Made by a program: the position numbers and the translations under genes. A DNA stretch of 36,083 nucleotides, from assembly GCA_002398565.1 (NCBI GenBank), contig DGZP01000127.1:6720-42802 (forward strand), given 5' to 3'. Origin of the DNA: Proteiniphilum sp. UBA4977. Its GTDB lineage: Bacteria; Bacteroidota; Bacteroidia; Bacteroidales; Dysgonomonadaceae. The notes below the pieces were generated by a model that ran no database searches, was not told the DNA's origin, and saw only the letters and a list, made by a program, of their open reading frames with translations. Positions 17,267-26,121 of the stretch are shown in pieces; positions within the stretch are counted from its first letter, which is position 1, and each line of letters starts with the position of its first letter.

Positions 17267-18547
17267 ATGAGTAAAATGAGAAAAATCTTATTCCTTACTA
17301 TGATTGCTGTTTTTTCTGCAGGAAGTATCCTTGCACAAAAATCTGCTTTAAAAGATGCGAAGAGGGCACTGGGTCGTAACGACTTAAATGAAGCCCGCAC
17401 GTTGCTCAAGCAAGCATCAACGCATGCCGAGACAGCCAGTGACCCCGAGACCTGGAAAACGTTAGGAGACATTGGCAACAAGGCTTTCGATAATGAAAGA
17501 ACCAATGCCATGCTTGGCAAACCGGCAAATGACAAAGTCATGTATGATGGCCTTTATGACTCCTATCTACCTTACCTTAAAGCTGATTCACTTGGTGAAC
17601 TTCCCGATGATAAGGGAAAAGTAAAGAACCGGTTCAGAAAAGATATTGCCGGTATTCTCAAAGCCAATCATCCTTTCTATATTAATGGCGGAGTTTTTTA
17701 CAACGACCAGAAGAATTACAAGAAAGCAACCGACTTTTTTCAGATCTACTGGGATATTCCAAGTTTACCCCTGTTTGAAGGAGAGAAGAGTAGCTTTGTA
17801 CTGGACAGTACTTATCAGACAATCAAATATTACGCCATTATTACAGCCATTCAGGCAGAAGATCATAAAAGGGCGATAAAAATGCTGGAACGAGCCGCCA
17901 AAGAGCCTTTCATTGAAAATAATGCCTATAAGGAAAGTGATATTTATGAACTGATGGCCAGTGAATATGTGAACCTGGGGGATACGGCCAAATATCTTGA
18001 AATACTGAATCTTGGAGCTGAAAGATTCCCGGGCAGCAAGTATTTTATTCCCAATCTTATCAATGTATTTATCCGTCAGGGAGATACACAAAAGGCAATG
18101 AATTACCTCGACCAGGCCATCACCAACGATCCTTCCAATGCATGTGACCTCAATAGTGTGAAAGGTGCATTATTGGCTGAAAAAGGTGATTACGCAGCTG
18201 CAGAAGCCGAGTATAACAAAGCCCTCACGCAGGACCCTAATTGTGAAAGAGCACTTGAAGCAATCGCTGTGAACTATATTCTCCAGGCACAGGCTCTAAA
18301 GGAAAAAACAGCAATGTTATCCGATAGACAACAACAGGTAGCCAATGATAAAATTACCATTGAGTTGTACCAGAAATCACTGCCTTCGTTGGAAAAGTAT
18401 ACTCAATTACTTAGAGCACGTAAAGCTGAAAAACATGATATTGAATCTGCATTGCTCAAATTGCGTAACGTATACTATAATCTCAGCAGCATGGGTGTGA
18501 ATAAAGCCACAGAACTTGAAGCAATAGAAAAGGAACTGAACCTCTGA
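17267..18547 (+). CDS. Exported tetratricopeptide-repeat protein
   Basis: This 426-residue protein starts with a signal peptide (hydrophobic core residues 6-20, cleavage after Ile-Leu-Ala-Gln). The rest is helical with TPR-type repeats, clearest at residues 230-340: 'GDTAKYLEILNLGAERFPGS', 'GDTQKAMNYLDQAITNDPSN' and 'GDYAAAEAEYNKALTQDPN'. A Lys- and Glu-rich helical C-terminus follows. TPR arrays mediate protein contacts; the partner is unknown. Secreted TPR proteins of this size are common in Bacteroidota. It lies 88 bases after gyrA on the same strand and could be read through from it, although no functional link is expected. An intrinsic terminator follows. Specific function is not recognised. 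Confidence 0.85.
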   Translation: MSKMRKILFLTMIAVFSAGSILAQKSALKDAKRALGRNDLNEARTLLKQASTHAETASDPETWKTLGDIGNKAFDNERTNAMLGKPANDKVMYDGLYDSYLPYLKADSLGELPDDKGKVKNRFRKDIAGILKANHPFYINGGVFYNDQKNYKKATDFFQIYWDIPSLPLFEGEKSSFVLDSTYQTIKYYAIITAIQAEDHKRAIKMLERAAKEPFIENNAYKESDIYELMASEYVNLGDTAKYLEILNLGAERFPGSKYFIPNLINVFIRQGDTQKAMNYLDQAITNDPSNACDLNSVKGALLAEKGDYAAAEAEYNKALTQDPNCERALEAIAVNYILQAQALKEKTAMLSDRQQQVANDKITIELYQKSLPSLEKYTQLLRARKAEKHDIESALLKLRNVYYNLSSMGVNKATELEAIEKELNL

Positions 18548-18580
18548 TATTATTTTCAGAACCATTAAAAGAGATAACAA

Positions 18581-18616
18581 AAGAGAGCGGCACTGAAAAA
18601 ATGCTGCTCTTTTTTA
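18581..18616 (+). terminator. Rho-independent terminator of the TPR gene
   Basis: A stem of at least 9 bp (AGAGCGGCA pairing with TGCTGCTCT, one G-T wobble), extendable with flanking A-T pairs, surrounds a 9-base loop rich in A and runs into six T residues. Confidence 0.85.
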
Positions 18617-18854
18617 TTGATATGGGGGCGGCTGCTAGTCGGTGCTTCTTGTATCGAGTAGAATAAGAGAATAATTAATTAAACATAATAGTAATTATAG
18701 GACAAATAAAATTTCAAAAAATGGTTCGATATGGTTCATCTTCCGAAGAGCTGCATGTTTCATACTTCCTTTTAAAAAGGCGATAGCTGATAGCCGAACG
18801 TGAATATTTACTATCTTTGTATATTATTTTCTTACATATTGAACGATTCGCAAT
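18617..18854 (+). other. Intergenic region before purM
   Basis: These 238 bases between the TPR-gene terminator and purM hold no ORF worth reporting. The only recognisable element is the -7 box at 18812. I looked for a purine riboswitch-like or PurR-operator-like palindrome and saw none; a short GATAGCTGATAGC direct repeat at 18782-18794 is too small to interpret. Confidence 0.5.
18812..18819 (+). promoter_or_regulatory. -7 box upstream of purM
   Basis: TATCTTTG followed by TA matches TAnnTTTG exactly and lies 35 bases before the purM ATG. A -33 TTTG is not evident at the expected distance. Confidence 0.5.
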
Positions 18855-20027
18855 ATGAACAACCAACGATATAATCAGCGAGGTGTATCCGCATCGAAGG
18901 AAGATGTGCACAACGCAATAAGGAACATAAACAAAGGAATATTCCCGAATGCATTCTGCAAAGTTATTCCTGACTATCTGGGAAATGATCCGGCTTACTG
19001 TAATATCATGCACGCCGATGGTGCCGGTACAAAATCGTCGCTGGCATATGTCTACTGGCGTGAAACCGGAGATCTTTCCGTCTGGAAAGGGATTGCCCAG
19101 GATGCGCTGATCATGAACATAGACGATCTGCTTTGCGTAGGTGCTACCGATAATATCCTTGTTTCCTCCACCATTGGTAGAAATAAAAATCTGATTCCCG
19201 GAGAAGTGATTTCCGCTATCATTAACGGCACCAATGAGTTGTGTGAAGAGCTCTCTTCTTTGGGCGTTCATATTTATCCTACCGGCGGGGAAACGGCCGA
19301 TGTGGGCGATCTGGTGCGGACAATTATCGTGGACAGCACGGTTACCTGTCGTATGAAGCGCTCTGATGTGATCGACAATGCCCGCATACAGGCGGGTGAC
19401 GTGATCGTGGGACTCTCTTCATCGGGACAGGCTAGCTACGAAAAGGAATACAACGGCGGAATGGGCAGTAACGGACTCACATCGGCACGCCATGATGTGT
19501 TTGCCAACTATCTGGCAACAAAATATCCTGAAAGCTATGACGCAGCCATTCCACCCGAACTGGTTTATTCGGGTGGAATGCGGCTGACTGATGAGATTGA
19601 GGAGCTGGGCTTGGAAGCCGGAAAGTTGGTACTCTCCCCCACCCGCACCTATGCACCAATTATATCACAGATAATAAGTGAGTTGAAAGAAAATATCCAC
19701 GGAATGATCCACTGTTCCGGAGGTGCACAAACCAAGATTTTACACTTTCTCGGAGTTAATTTGAAGGTTGTAAAGGATCATCTTTTCCCGGTCCCTCCCC
19801 TCTTCGAGTTGATCCAAAAACAATCTGGCACCGATTGGAAGGAAATGTATAAAGTATTCAATATGGGTCACAGAATGGAGCTTTATCTTCCTGAAGCAGA
19901 TGCGCAGCGAGTGATTGAAATTTCCAAATCGTTTCGTGTCGACGCCAGGATCATAGGCCACGTAGAAAAATCACATGTGCGGGAACTGATTATTGAAAGC
20001 GAATTCGGCCGTTTCAAGTTTCTTTGA
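18855..20027 (+). CDS. purM: Phosphoribosylformylglycinamidine cyclo-ligase (AIR synthetase)
   Basis: PurM closes the imidazole ring in purine synthesis, turning FGAM plus ATP into AIR. The 390-residue protein has the N-terminal ATP-grasp-unrelated PurM fold with 'HADGAGTKSSLAY' and 'DALIMNIDDLLCVGATD'. These are followed by 'PTGGETADVGDLV' and the C-terminal half with 'VGLSSSGQASYEKEYNGGMG'. It is longer than E. coli PurM (about 345) and diverges in the loops, as seen in Bacteroidota. The spacing to prfA (20 bases) and then pyrF (9 bases) shows an operon mixing purine synthesis, translation release and pyrimidine synthesis. The ATG at 18855 is placed correctly after the -7 box. Confidence 0.92.
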   Translation: MNNQRYNQRGVSASKEDVHNAIRNINKGIFPNAFCKVIPDYLGNDPAYCNIMHADGAGTKSSLAYVYWRETGDLSVWKGIAQDALIMNIDDLLCVGATDNILVSSTIGRNKNLIPGEVISAIINGTNELCEELSSLGVHIYPTGGETADVGDLVRTIIVDSTVTCRMKRSDVIDNARIQAGDVIVGLSSSGQASYEKEYNGGMGSNGLTSARHDVFANYLATKYPESYDAAIPPELVYSGGMRLTDEIEELGLEAGKLVLSPTRTYAPIISQIISELKENIHGMIHCSGGAQTKILHFLGVNLKVVKDHLFPVPPLFELIQKQSGTDWKEMYKVFNMGHRMELYLPEADAQRVIEISKSFRVDARIIGHVEKSHVRELIIESEFGRFKFL

Positions 20028-20047
20028 GAAATGCCAGGTTAATATTT

Positions 20048-21133
20048 ATGTCAGAAAATTCATTACTCGATAAATTACAACATCTTGTCTCGCGATTCGA
20101 AGAGGTAGGTACATTAATCACTGATCCGGCAGTCATTGCGGATATGAACCGTTATGTGAAGCTGAACAAAGAATATAGCGAGCTACAAAAGATTGTCCAC
20201 GCACGTAATCAATACAAAAATGCGCTTGATGGAATTACGGAAGCCAGGAATATTCTTGATCACGAATCTGACTCTGACCTCCGTCAGCTCGCCAGTGAAG
20301 AACTTACCCTCAACACCGCTTTATTACCCCGGCTGGAAGAACAGATTAAGTTATTGCTTATCCCCGCAGATCCGGAAGATGCGAAAAACGTGGTCATGGA
20401 AATACGTGGAGGCACCGGTGGTGATGAAGCCGCCATTTTCGCGGGCGATCTTTACAAAATGTATACACGCTATTGCGAGGGCAAGGGATGGAAAACCGAA
20501 CTGGTTAGTTTTACGGAAGGTACTGCCGGTGGATATAAGGAGATAATATTTACGGTCAATGGCACAGATGTATATGGTACGTTAAAATATGAGTCGGGTG
20601 TACATCGCGTGCAACGGGTACCGCAGACAGAAACACAAGGACGGGTGCATACTTCGGCATCCACGGTAGCCGTATTGCCTGAGGCGGAAGAATTTGATGT
20701 GGAACTTAATCCGGCCGACATTGACTTCCATACAGCCCGTTCGAGTGGTGCGGGAGGGCAGAACGTGAATAAGGTCGAGACCAAGGTACAACTCACACAT
20801 AAACCCACCGGCATTGTGGTAGTCTGCCAGCAAGCCCGTTCGCAGTTACAAAACAGAGAGTTGGCCATGCAGATGCTGCGTACCAGACTCTACGACATGG
20901 AGCTTTCCAAACGACAGGGAGACATCGCATCCCGCAGGAAGACCATGGTCTCTACGGGCGACAGATCTGCCAAGATCAGGACCTACAACTATCCGCAGGG
21001 ACGCATAACCGATCATCGGATCAACTATACTATCTACAATCTTACCGCTTTTATGGACGGAGACATTCAGGGGGTGATCGATCAGTTGATTGTGAGTGAA
21101 AATGCCGAACGAATGAAAGAAGCGGACCTATAA
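20048..21133 (+). CDS. prfA: Peptide chain release factor 1
   Basis: RF1 recognises UAA and UAG and triggers hydrolysis of the peptidyl-tRNA. The 361-residue protein carries the codon-reading tripeptide Pro-Gln-Thr (192-194, in 'RVPQTETQGRVHTSASTVAV'). This fits the RF1 'PxT' pattern, not the RF2 'SPF' pattern. It also has the catalytic 'GGQ' at 236-238 within 'SSGAGGQNVNKV'. An in-frame TTG at 20024, overlapping the purM stop, would add eight residues. The ATG at 20048 was preferred because 'MSENSLLDKL' matches the usual RF1 start and an AGG lies about ten bases upstream. The unit purM-prfA-pyrF is tightly packed. Confidence 0.95.
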   Translation: MSENSLLDKLQHLVSRFEEVGTLITDPAVIADMNRYVKLNKEYSELQKIVHARNQYKNALDGITEARNILDHESDSDLRQLASEELTLNTALLPRLEEQIKLLLIPADPEDAKNVVMEIRGGTGGDEAAIFAGDLYKMYTRYCEGKGWKTELVSFTEGTAGGYKEIIFTVNGTDVYGTLKYESGVHRVQRVPQTETQGRVHTSASTVAVLPEAEEFDVELNPADIDFHTARSSGAGGQNVNKVETKVQLTHKPTGIVVVCQQARSQLQNRELAMQMLRTRLYDMELSKRQGDIASRRKTMVSTGDRSAKIRTYNYPQGRITDHRINYTIYNLTAFMDGDIQGVIDQLIVSENAERMKEADL

Positions 21134-21142
21134 AAAACAGAT

Positions 21143-21979
21143 ATGACAAAACAACAACTTTTTGAGCAAATACAAAAAAAACAGTCCTTCCTCTGCGTGG
21201 GACTGGATAGTGATATAAAAAAGATCCCCGAACATCTGCTCGATAACGATGATCCTCTTTATACATTCAACAAGGCAATCATCGACACTACGGCTCCTTA
21301 TTGTGTTGCATACAAACCAAATCTGGCTTTCTACGAAAGCATGGGTGTGAAGGGTTGGCTGTCGTTCGAGAAGACGGTAGCCTATATACGCCAGCGTTAC
21401 CCGCAACATTTCATTATTGCCGATGCCAAACGTGGAGATATCGGCAATACCAGTGAAATGTATGCCCGTTCCTTCTTCGATCATATAAAGCTTGATGCCG
21501 TTACCGTGGCTCCTTATATGGGCGCGGACAGTGTAAAGCCTTTTTTGCTATATCCCGAAAGATGGGTAATCTTGCTGGCACTCACCAGCAACGAAGGATC
21601 CCGTGACTTTCAGCTGTCGACCGATGAAAAAGGAGAGCGTTTGTTTGAGAAGGTATTACGGATCTCGCGGGAATGGGCTGACGATGAACAGATAATGTAT
21701 GTGGTAGGTGCCACTCGGGGACAGTTGTTTGAAGATGTGCGTAAAATTATACCCGATCACTTCCTGTTGGTACCCGGCGTGGGCGCACAGGGAGGATCGC
21801 TGGAAGAAGTATGTCGCCATGGAATGAACAGACAATGTGGCCTGCTGGTCAACTCTTCACGGGGAATCATTTATGCAAGCCACGATGAAGATTACGCTAA
21901 AGCAGCCGGTGAAGAAGCACACATGCTTCAGCAGGAAATGAAGGAAATGCTCGGAAAATACCTTGTTGCCAAAGGCTAG
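21143..21979 (+). CDS. pyrF: Orotidine 5'-phosphate decarboxylase (type 2)
   Basis: PyrF converts OMP to UMP, the last step of de novo pyrimidine synthesis. The 278-residue length and start 'FLCVGLDSDIKKIPEHL' place it in the longer subfamily (often called type 2), not the E. coli-like form of about 245 residues. The catalytic Asp-Lys-Asp array is in 'DAKRGDIGNT' (Asp94, Lys96, Asp99). The phosphate-binding end has 'VPGVGAQGGS' and 'VNSSRGIIYA'. It begins 9 bases after prfA and should be co-transcribed with purM and prfA. Confidence 0.95.
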   Translation: MTKQQLFEQIQKKQSFLCVGLDSDIKKIPEHLLDNDDPLYTFNKAIIDTTAPYCVAYKPNLAFYESMGVKGWLSFEKTVAYIRQRYPQHFIIADAKRGDIGNTSEMYARSFFDHIKLDAVTVAPYMGADSVKPFLLYPERWVILLALTSNEGSRDFQLSTDEKGERLFEKVLRISREWADDEQIMYVVGATRGQLFEDVRKIIPDHFLLVPGVGAQGGSLEEVCRHGMNRQCGLLVNSSRGIIYASHDEDYAKAAGEEAHMLQQEMKEMLGKYLVAKG

Positions 21980-22062
21980 CTCCTCTCCCGCCTACTTATA
22001 TACTGCTGCCCAATCAGTTGTTTCATGTCAAAAGCAAATCTCTGAAAGCTGATCGCTAAATT

Positions 22063-23280
22063 ATGAAACGAAAAATCATCAACGACCCGGTTTTCGGATT
22101 TATCAGCATACCCAACGACTTTGTATATGCGGTAATTCAGCACCCATATCTTCAACGGTTAAACCGCATCAGACAACTGGGCCTGGCTGCTTTTGTCTAT
22201 CCCGGAGCCCAACACTCCCGTTTTCATCATTCCATAGGGGCCATGTTTCTGATGGATGAGGCACTGAAAACATTGAAAGAAAAAGGGCACTCCATTACTG
22301 AATCGGAATATGACGGTGCACTGGCAGCTATTCTGATGCACGACATCGGGCACGGACCTTTCTCCCACGTACTGGAACATACGCTGGTGACGCAAATTCA
22401 TCACGAAACCATCTCGTTGTTATTAATGAAGCAGATAAACGATGTCTGGAAAGGTACACTGCAGACGGCCATTGATATATTTACCGACGACCATCCCAAA
22501 CGTTTTCTCCATCAGCTAGTAAGCGGACAACTGGACATGGACAGACTCGATTACCTGAGACGTGACAGCTTCTTCACGGGAGTAAGCGAGGGAAATATCG
22601 GATCGGCACGCATCATAAAAATGCTCGATGTGAAGGACGACAGACTGGTAGTTGAGTCGAAAGGCATCTATTCCATTGAGAACTTTCTCATGTCACGGCG
22701 ATTGATGTATTGGCAGGTCTATTTGCATAAGACGTCGGTGGCTGCAGAAAAGATGTTGATCAATACGTTACTTCGCGCCAAAGAACTATCTCGTAATGGA
22801 GAGAAGCTGTTTGCTTCACCCTCCCTCTCCTATTTTCTGAAGAATGAAACAGCGATTGCCGATTTCGAACAGAACGGAGAAGCGCTGTATCACTTTTCAA
22901 ACCTTGACGACAACGATATCTGGACATCTCTGAAAGTATGGAGTAATCATCCCGACAAGGTACTGTCGATATTGAGTAACAGCATGGTAAACAGAAAACT
23001 GTTTAAAATTGAAATCACCGAGGAAGAGCCGTCTCATGAACGGCATGAAGTCATGCTGAAGCGTTACAGTGAAAAATATCGACTGAGTAGGCATGAAGCG
23101 GCTTACTTCATCGTGTCGGATGTATTAACCACCGATATGTATAGTGAAAAAGACGACAGCATCGATATTCTCTACAAAAACGGTACTGTAAAAGATATTT
23201 CAAAAGCATCCGATATGCTCAATATTGAGTTGCTGTCGAAAAAGGTGATTAAGTATTATTTTGCCTATCTACGCGGATAG
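22063..23280 (+). CDS. HD-domain phosphohydrolase (COG1078, dNTPase-like)
   Basis: This 405-residue cytoplasmic protein has the HD metal-binding signature in order: 'HSRFHHSIGA' (His51), 'MHDIGHGPFSHVLEH' (His93-Asp94, His97, His102) and 'DMDRLDYLRRDS' with the last Asp near residue 160. These features place it among COG1078 proteins related to dGTPase and SAMHD1, which hydrolyse dNTPs to nucleosides and triphosphate; the substrate here is not known. The C-terminal half is helical and unremarkable. It starts 83 bases after pyrF, without a clear promoter or terminator between them. Its last 12 bases overlap the 3' end of the convergent DUF454 gene. Confidence 0.85.
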   Translation: MKRKIINDPVFGFISIPNDFVYAVIQHPYLQRLNRIRQLGLAAFVYPGAQHSRFHHSIGAMFLMDEALKTLKEKGHSITESEYDGALAAILMHDIGHGPFSHVLEHTLVTQIHHETISLLLMKQINDVWKGTLQTAIDIFTDDHPKRFLHQLVSGQLDMDRLDYLRRDSFFTGVSEGNIGSARIIKMLDVKDDRLVVESKGIYSIENFLMSRRLMYWQVYLHKTSVAAEKMLINTLLRAKELSRNGEKLFASPSLSYFLKNETAIADFEQNGEALYHFSNLDDNDIWTSLKVWSNHPDKVLSILSNSMVNRKLFKIEITEEEPSHERHEVMLKRYSEKYRLSRHEAAYFIVSDVLTTDMYSEKDDSIDILYKNGTVKDISKASDMLNIELLSKKVIKYYFAYLRG

Positions 23281-23787
23281 ATCTTTCTTTTCCTCTTTCG
23301 GCTTAACAGTATCCGGCTGTGCTGTCGGCACGAAAAACCAAACGACCGTTAAACCAACCAGACCAAGTGAGAGAATAGCCATTCTGATGGGTATATTTTG
23401 AATGACAATGAACGAGGAGAATAACACCATAATTGTCATGAATACAATGATTCCAATTTTCCCCTTTCGTGTGACCCCCTTTCGTCTTTGATAATTCTTA
23501 ATTTTGGGTCCAAGGATCTTGTTGTTCAACAGCCAGTTGTATAATTTTTCTGAACTTTTCGCGTATAGAAAAGCAGATAAAAGGGCCAATGGTGTAACGG
23601 GAAGTCCCGGAACGACAATACCGAGAATGGCCAATGTAAGAGACAGGGTGCCCCCTATCACATATAGTGCGCGGGTGATTTTGTTTTTTTTGATCTCCAG
23701 CTTCATCTTTTCCTCCGATACAGTAGCCGACATTTCCACCGAAATCGGCCGCCTATGCTGTATGTTTGAGTTATTATCCATATTCAT
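23269..23787 (-). CDS. DUF454 (YbaN-like) small membrane protein
   Basis: The 172-residue product has a polar N-terminus and then the DUF454 signature: 'GTLSLTLAILGIVVPGLPVTPLALLSAFLYAKSSEK' split as one long hydrophobic hairpin around residues 45-80. This is followed by 'LGPKIKNYQ' and two further membrane helices. E. coli YbaN belongs to the same family and has no proven function. The tail is charged (Lys/Glu). Of several in-frame starts, ATG 23787 was chosen because AGAGG lies five bases upstream; the frame continues to 23850. The gene diverges from the tyrosine phosphatase and overlaps the HD gene tail by 12 bases. Confidence 0.82.
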   Translation of the reverse strand: MNMDNNSNIQHRRPISVEMSATVSEEKMKLEIKKNKITRALYVIGGTLSLTLAILGIVVPGLPVTPLALLSAFLYAKSSEKLYNWLLNNKILGPKIKNYQRRKGVTRKGKIGIIVFMTIMVLFSSFIVIQNIPIRMAILSLGLVGLTVVWFFVPTAQPDTVKPKEEKKDLSA

Positions 23788-23883
23788 GATCCTCTTTTTA
23801 CTCTCCGGTTTATTCCTTGCGGGGAAAACGTGGTATGCAAAGATAGGCAAATTCTCACATCATGAAGATTATAACGGATATTT

Positions 23884-23914
23884 TTTGGACTTAGGGAGAA
23901 ATAGTTTATCTTTG
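23884..23914 (+). promoter_or_regulatory. Promoter of the tyrosine phosphatase gene
   Basis: TTTG at 23884-23887 and TATCTTTG at 23907-23914, followed by C, are 19 bases apart. Both boxes match the Bacteroidota housekeeping consensus exactly, making this the clearest promoter in the window. The start codon is about 30 bases downstream. Confidence 0.8.
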
Positions 23915-23944
23915 CAGAAATTGTTAAGGTTATAAAAAACTTGG

Positions 23945-24463
23945 ATGATAAAGATGGAATCCACACAAGGTAATAAGAAGAAAATCAGCCTGCTTTTTGT
24001 TTGTCTCGGAAATATCTGCCGTTCACCGGCGGCTGAGGGAATCATGAAAAATATTGTGGAGAAAAATGATCTTCAGGATATCATTGAAGTCGACTCCGCC
24101 GGTACATCGGGCTGGCATGAAGGAGAACTGCCTGATGAAAGGATGCGTGCACATGGCGAAAAAAGAAAATATAATTTCTGCAGTCGTTCCCGTAAATTTA
24201 AAAAGAGTGATTTTGACAATTTTGATTACATCATCGTCATGGATGAAAATAACTACGAAAGTGTGAAGGCATTAGCCGGCAACCCTGAGCAGGTAAAAAA
24301 AATTCACCTGATGACTGAATTCTCACTGCAATATGGTTATTATGACGAGATACCGGATCCTTATTACGGGAATTCTTCCGATTTTGAGCTGGTTCTCGAT
24401 TTACTTGAGGATGCCTGTGCCGGGCTCCTTATAACAATCAAAAATGATTATTCACTGATTTAA
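23945..24463 (+). CDS. Low-molecular-weight protein-tyrosine phosphatase
   Basis: The 172-residue protein carries the P-loop 'VCLGNICRSP' near its N-terminus (Cys20, Arg26: the C-x5-R signature) and 'DPYYG' near the C-terminus with the general-acid Asp138. These are the two defining motifs of the family, which removes phosphate from tyrosine by a cysteinyl intermediate. Some members work with bacterial tyrosine kinases on capsule polymer export, others on arsenate or small substrates. No kinase or capsule gene lies nearby, so the target is open. ATG codons at 23945 and 23954 are both possible. The gene has an excellent promoter and converges with the DUF4332 gene. Confidence 0.92.
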   Translation: MIKMESTQGNKKKISLLFVCLGNICRSPAAEGIMKNIVEKNDLQDIIEVDSAGTSGWHEGELPDERMRAHGEKRKYNFCSRSRKFKKSDFDNFDYIIVMDENNYESVKALAGNPEQVKKIHLMTEFSLQYGYYDEIPDPYYGNSSDFELVLDLLEDACAGLLITIKNDYSLI

Positions 24464-24500
24464 ATGAAAACAGGACGGTTTTATTCGCCCTATTTTCATT
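24464..24500 (+). terminator. Possible bidirectional terminator between convergent genes
   Basis: An inverted repeat with arms ATGAAAA/TTTTCAT, then AGG/CCT and CG/CG with two mismatches, sits in the 49-base gap between the phosphatase stop and the DUF4332 stop. A-rich and T-rich outer arms could end transcription in both directions. The mismatches lower confidence. Confidence 0.5.
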
Positions 24501-24512
24501 GATATATTGTAT

Positions 24513-24920
24513 TCAATAAGTCATCTTCGCCTCAGACTTACCTGCATTCTCAATCATTGAAACAATCTGTCCCTGAGACGGAAGGCGACGAACCAGTTGT
24601 TTCTTTTCATTTATTTCCACTATTTTAGCGTAGAGGTTTTCCGCATTTCGCGTACGCAATTCTTTCACAGTGTCCACACCGGCTTCCTCTAGCAATTCTG
24701 CAAACTGTGGACCTATGCCATCGATACGAAACAAGTCGGCATGATTGGCCCACTTCAATATAAGTTTCTCATCAATTCCCGTTTCATTGGCTACAGCCGT
24801 ACGACCGCTCTTGCTATGGCATCTTTCGAGCAGGATGTCAGCATTTATAATACCTGCTGCTCTCAACTTTTCTCCGTAAACAGGACCGATCCCTTCAATT
24901 TCTTCAATTTTGTAAACCAT
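24513..24920 (-). CDS. DUF4332 helix-hairpin-helix protein
   Basis: The 135-residue product has two helix-hairpin-helix motifs, 'IEGIGPVYGEKLRAAGI' near the start and 'IDGIGPQFAELLEEAGV' in the middle. This is the arrangement of DUF4332 proteins, which are thought to bind DNA non-specifically. No catalytic domain is present. A TTG at 24944 would add eight residues, but the ATG at 24920 starts right before the conserved 'VYKIEEIEGIG' and was chosen. Its leader is A-rich without a clear Shine-Dalgarno, as is usual here. The function is not known. Confidence 0.8.
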   Translation of the reverse strand: MVYKIEEIEGIGPVYGEKLRAAGIINADILLERCHSKSGRTAVANETGIDEKLILKWANHADLFRIDGIGPQFAELLEEAGVDTVKELRTRNAENLYAKIVEINEKKQLVRRLPSQGQIVSMIENAGKSEAKMTY

Positions 24921-25111
24921 AACTTTTTTTTTAGAATTAAACAAAAAGATTGCTGCTAATCCGTTAAATGTAGTTTTTTTTAATCAATTGAAGAAGCGGG
25001 GAAAGGAATAATATGAAATATGTAGAAAAAATCCCTGCTTTCTTTTTATCCGCTCTCTATTTCAAGTTGTAACTGAAAGGGATAAGATAGAAAACAGAGA
25101 TTTTCGGGTGT

Positions 25112-26047
25112 TCAAACAATATACAATGAACTGATTGACTCGTTATTACATACCCTCATAATTGAATTTGCAAACATATCGGCCACAGAAAGTATTTTCA
25201 CTTTTTCAGTTTTATTGCTATATGGGATGCTGTCGGTAAAAATAATTTCCTTTAGATGTGACTCATCCACTCTTGTTGATGCAGGATCCGACATCACAGC
25301 ATGGCTTGCAATTGCTCTCACGGAGTTGGCGCCATAATCCATAATCAGGTCTGCAGCCTTGGTGATGGTGCCTGCAGTATCCACGATGTCATCAATCAGC
25401 AGGACATCCATTCCTTTTACATCGCCAATGATTTGCATATCTGATATTTCATTCGCTTTTTTACGAAGCTTGTAACAGATTACCATGGGGCAACCCAAAA
25501 ATTTGGAATAAGCGCTGGCCCTTTTTGTACCACCCACATCGGGTGTGGCAATAACCATGTTTTTCAAATCGAGTTGTTTGATATGTTCGATAAATACCCC
25601 TGAAGCGTAAAGATGATCCACCGGAACGTTAAAGAAACCCTGAATCTGGTCTGCATGCAGATCCATGGTTATTAAACGGTTGATACCCGCGGCTGCCAGC
25701 ATATCCGCAATCAGTTTTGCGCCAATACTCACGCGTGGTTTATCTTTCCTGTCTTGTCTTGCCCAGCCGAAATAGGGAATGACAGCCACGATTGATTTCG
25801 CCGAAGCACGTTTTGCCGCGTCAATCATCAGTAACAGCTCCATCAGGTTATCCGAATTGGGAAAGGTGGATTGGATAAGAAACACCTGTTTGCCACGAAT
25901 GGATTCTTCATAAGAGACGGCAAATTCACCGTCTGCAAAATGTTCAATGATCATGTTACCCAACGGGCAACCCAGACTGTTACACACCTTCTCGGCAAAG
26001 TAACGCGATTTACTTCCCGAAAAGATTTTAAAAGGTCTCTCCTGCAT
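25112..26047 (-). CDS. prs: Ribose-phosphate pyrophosphokinase (PRPP synthetase)
   Basis: Prs makes PRPP from ribose 5-phosphate and ATP, the shared precursor of purines, pyrimidines, NAD, His and Trp. The 311-residue protein starts 'MQERPFKIFSGSKSR' and has the ATP loop 'YFGWARQDRK'. The divalent-metal site is near 'MDLHADQIQGFF', and the PRPP loop is 'VLLIDDIVDTAGT'. The frame is open to 26095, but the ATG at 26047 matches the family N-terminus and length. Its product feeds purM and pyrF elsewhere in this window, though it is not in their operon. It lies 74 bases downstream of the amylase stop on the same strand and has its own -7 box. Confidence 0.95.
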   Translation of the reverse strand: MQERPFKIFSGSKSRYFAEKVCNSLGCPLGNMIIEHFADGEFAVSYEESIRGKQVFLIQSTFPNSDNLMELLLMIDAAKRASAKSIVAVIPYFGWARQDRKDKPRVSIGAKLIADMLAAAGINRLITMDLHADQIQGFFNVPVDHLYASGVFIEHIKQLDLKNMVIATPDVGGTKRASAYSKFLGCPMVICYKLRKKANEISDMQIIGDVKGMDVLLIDDIVDTAGTITKAADLIMDYGANSVRAIASHAVMSDPASTRVDESHLKEIIFTDSIPYSNKTEKVKILSVADMFANSIMRVCNNESISSLYIV

Positions 26048-26084
26048 GCTTTTAATTTTGAAAAAACGTTGATAAAGTTTTTCA

Positions 26085-26092
26085 CAAAAGTA
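26085..26092 (-). promoter_or_regulatory. -7 box upstream of prs
   Basis: The minus strand reads TACTTTTG, matching TAnnTTTG, 37 bases before the prs ATG and after the amylase stop. A clear -33 element at standard distance is lacking. Confidence 0.45.
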
Positions 26093-26121
26093 CAAAAACT
26101 ATACGCAAAAAGCCATTTTTC

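Noticed and set aside
25013..25072. Nineteen-codon plus-strand ORF with a GGAAAGGA site upstream, hydrophobic product
   Set aside because: It points toward the 3' end of prs with no gene to lead, has no promoter box, and is short enough to occur by chance.
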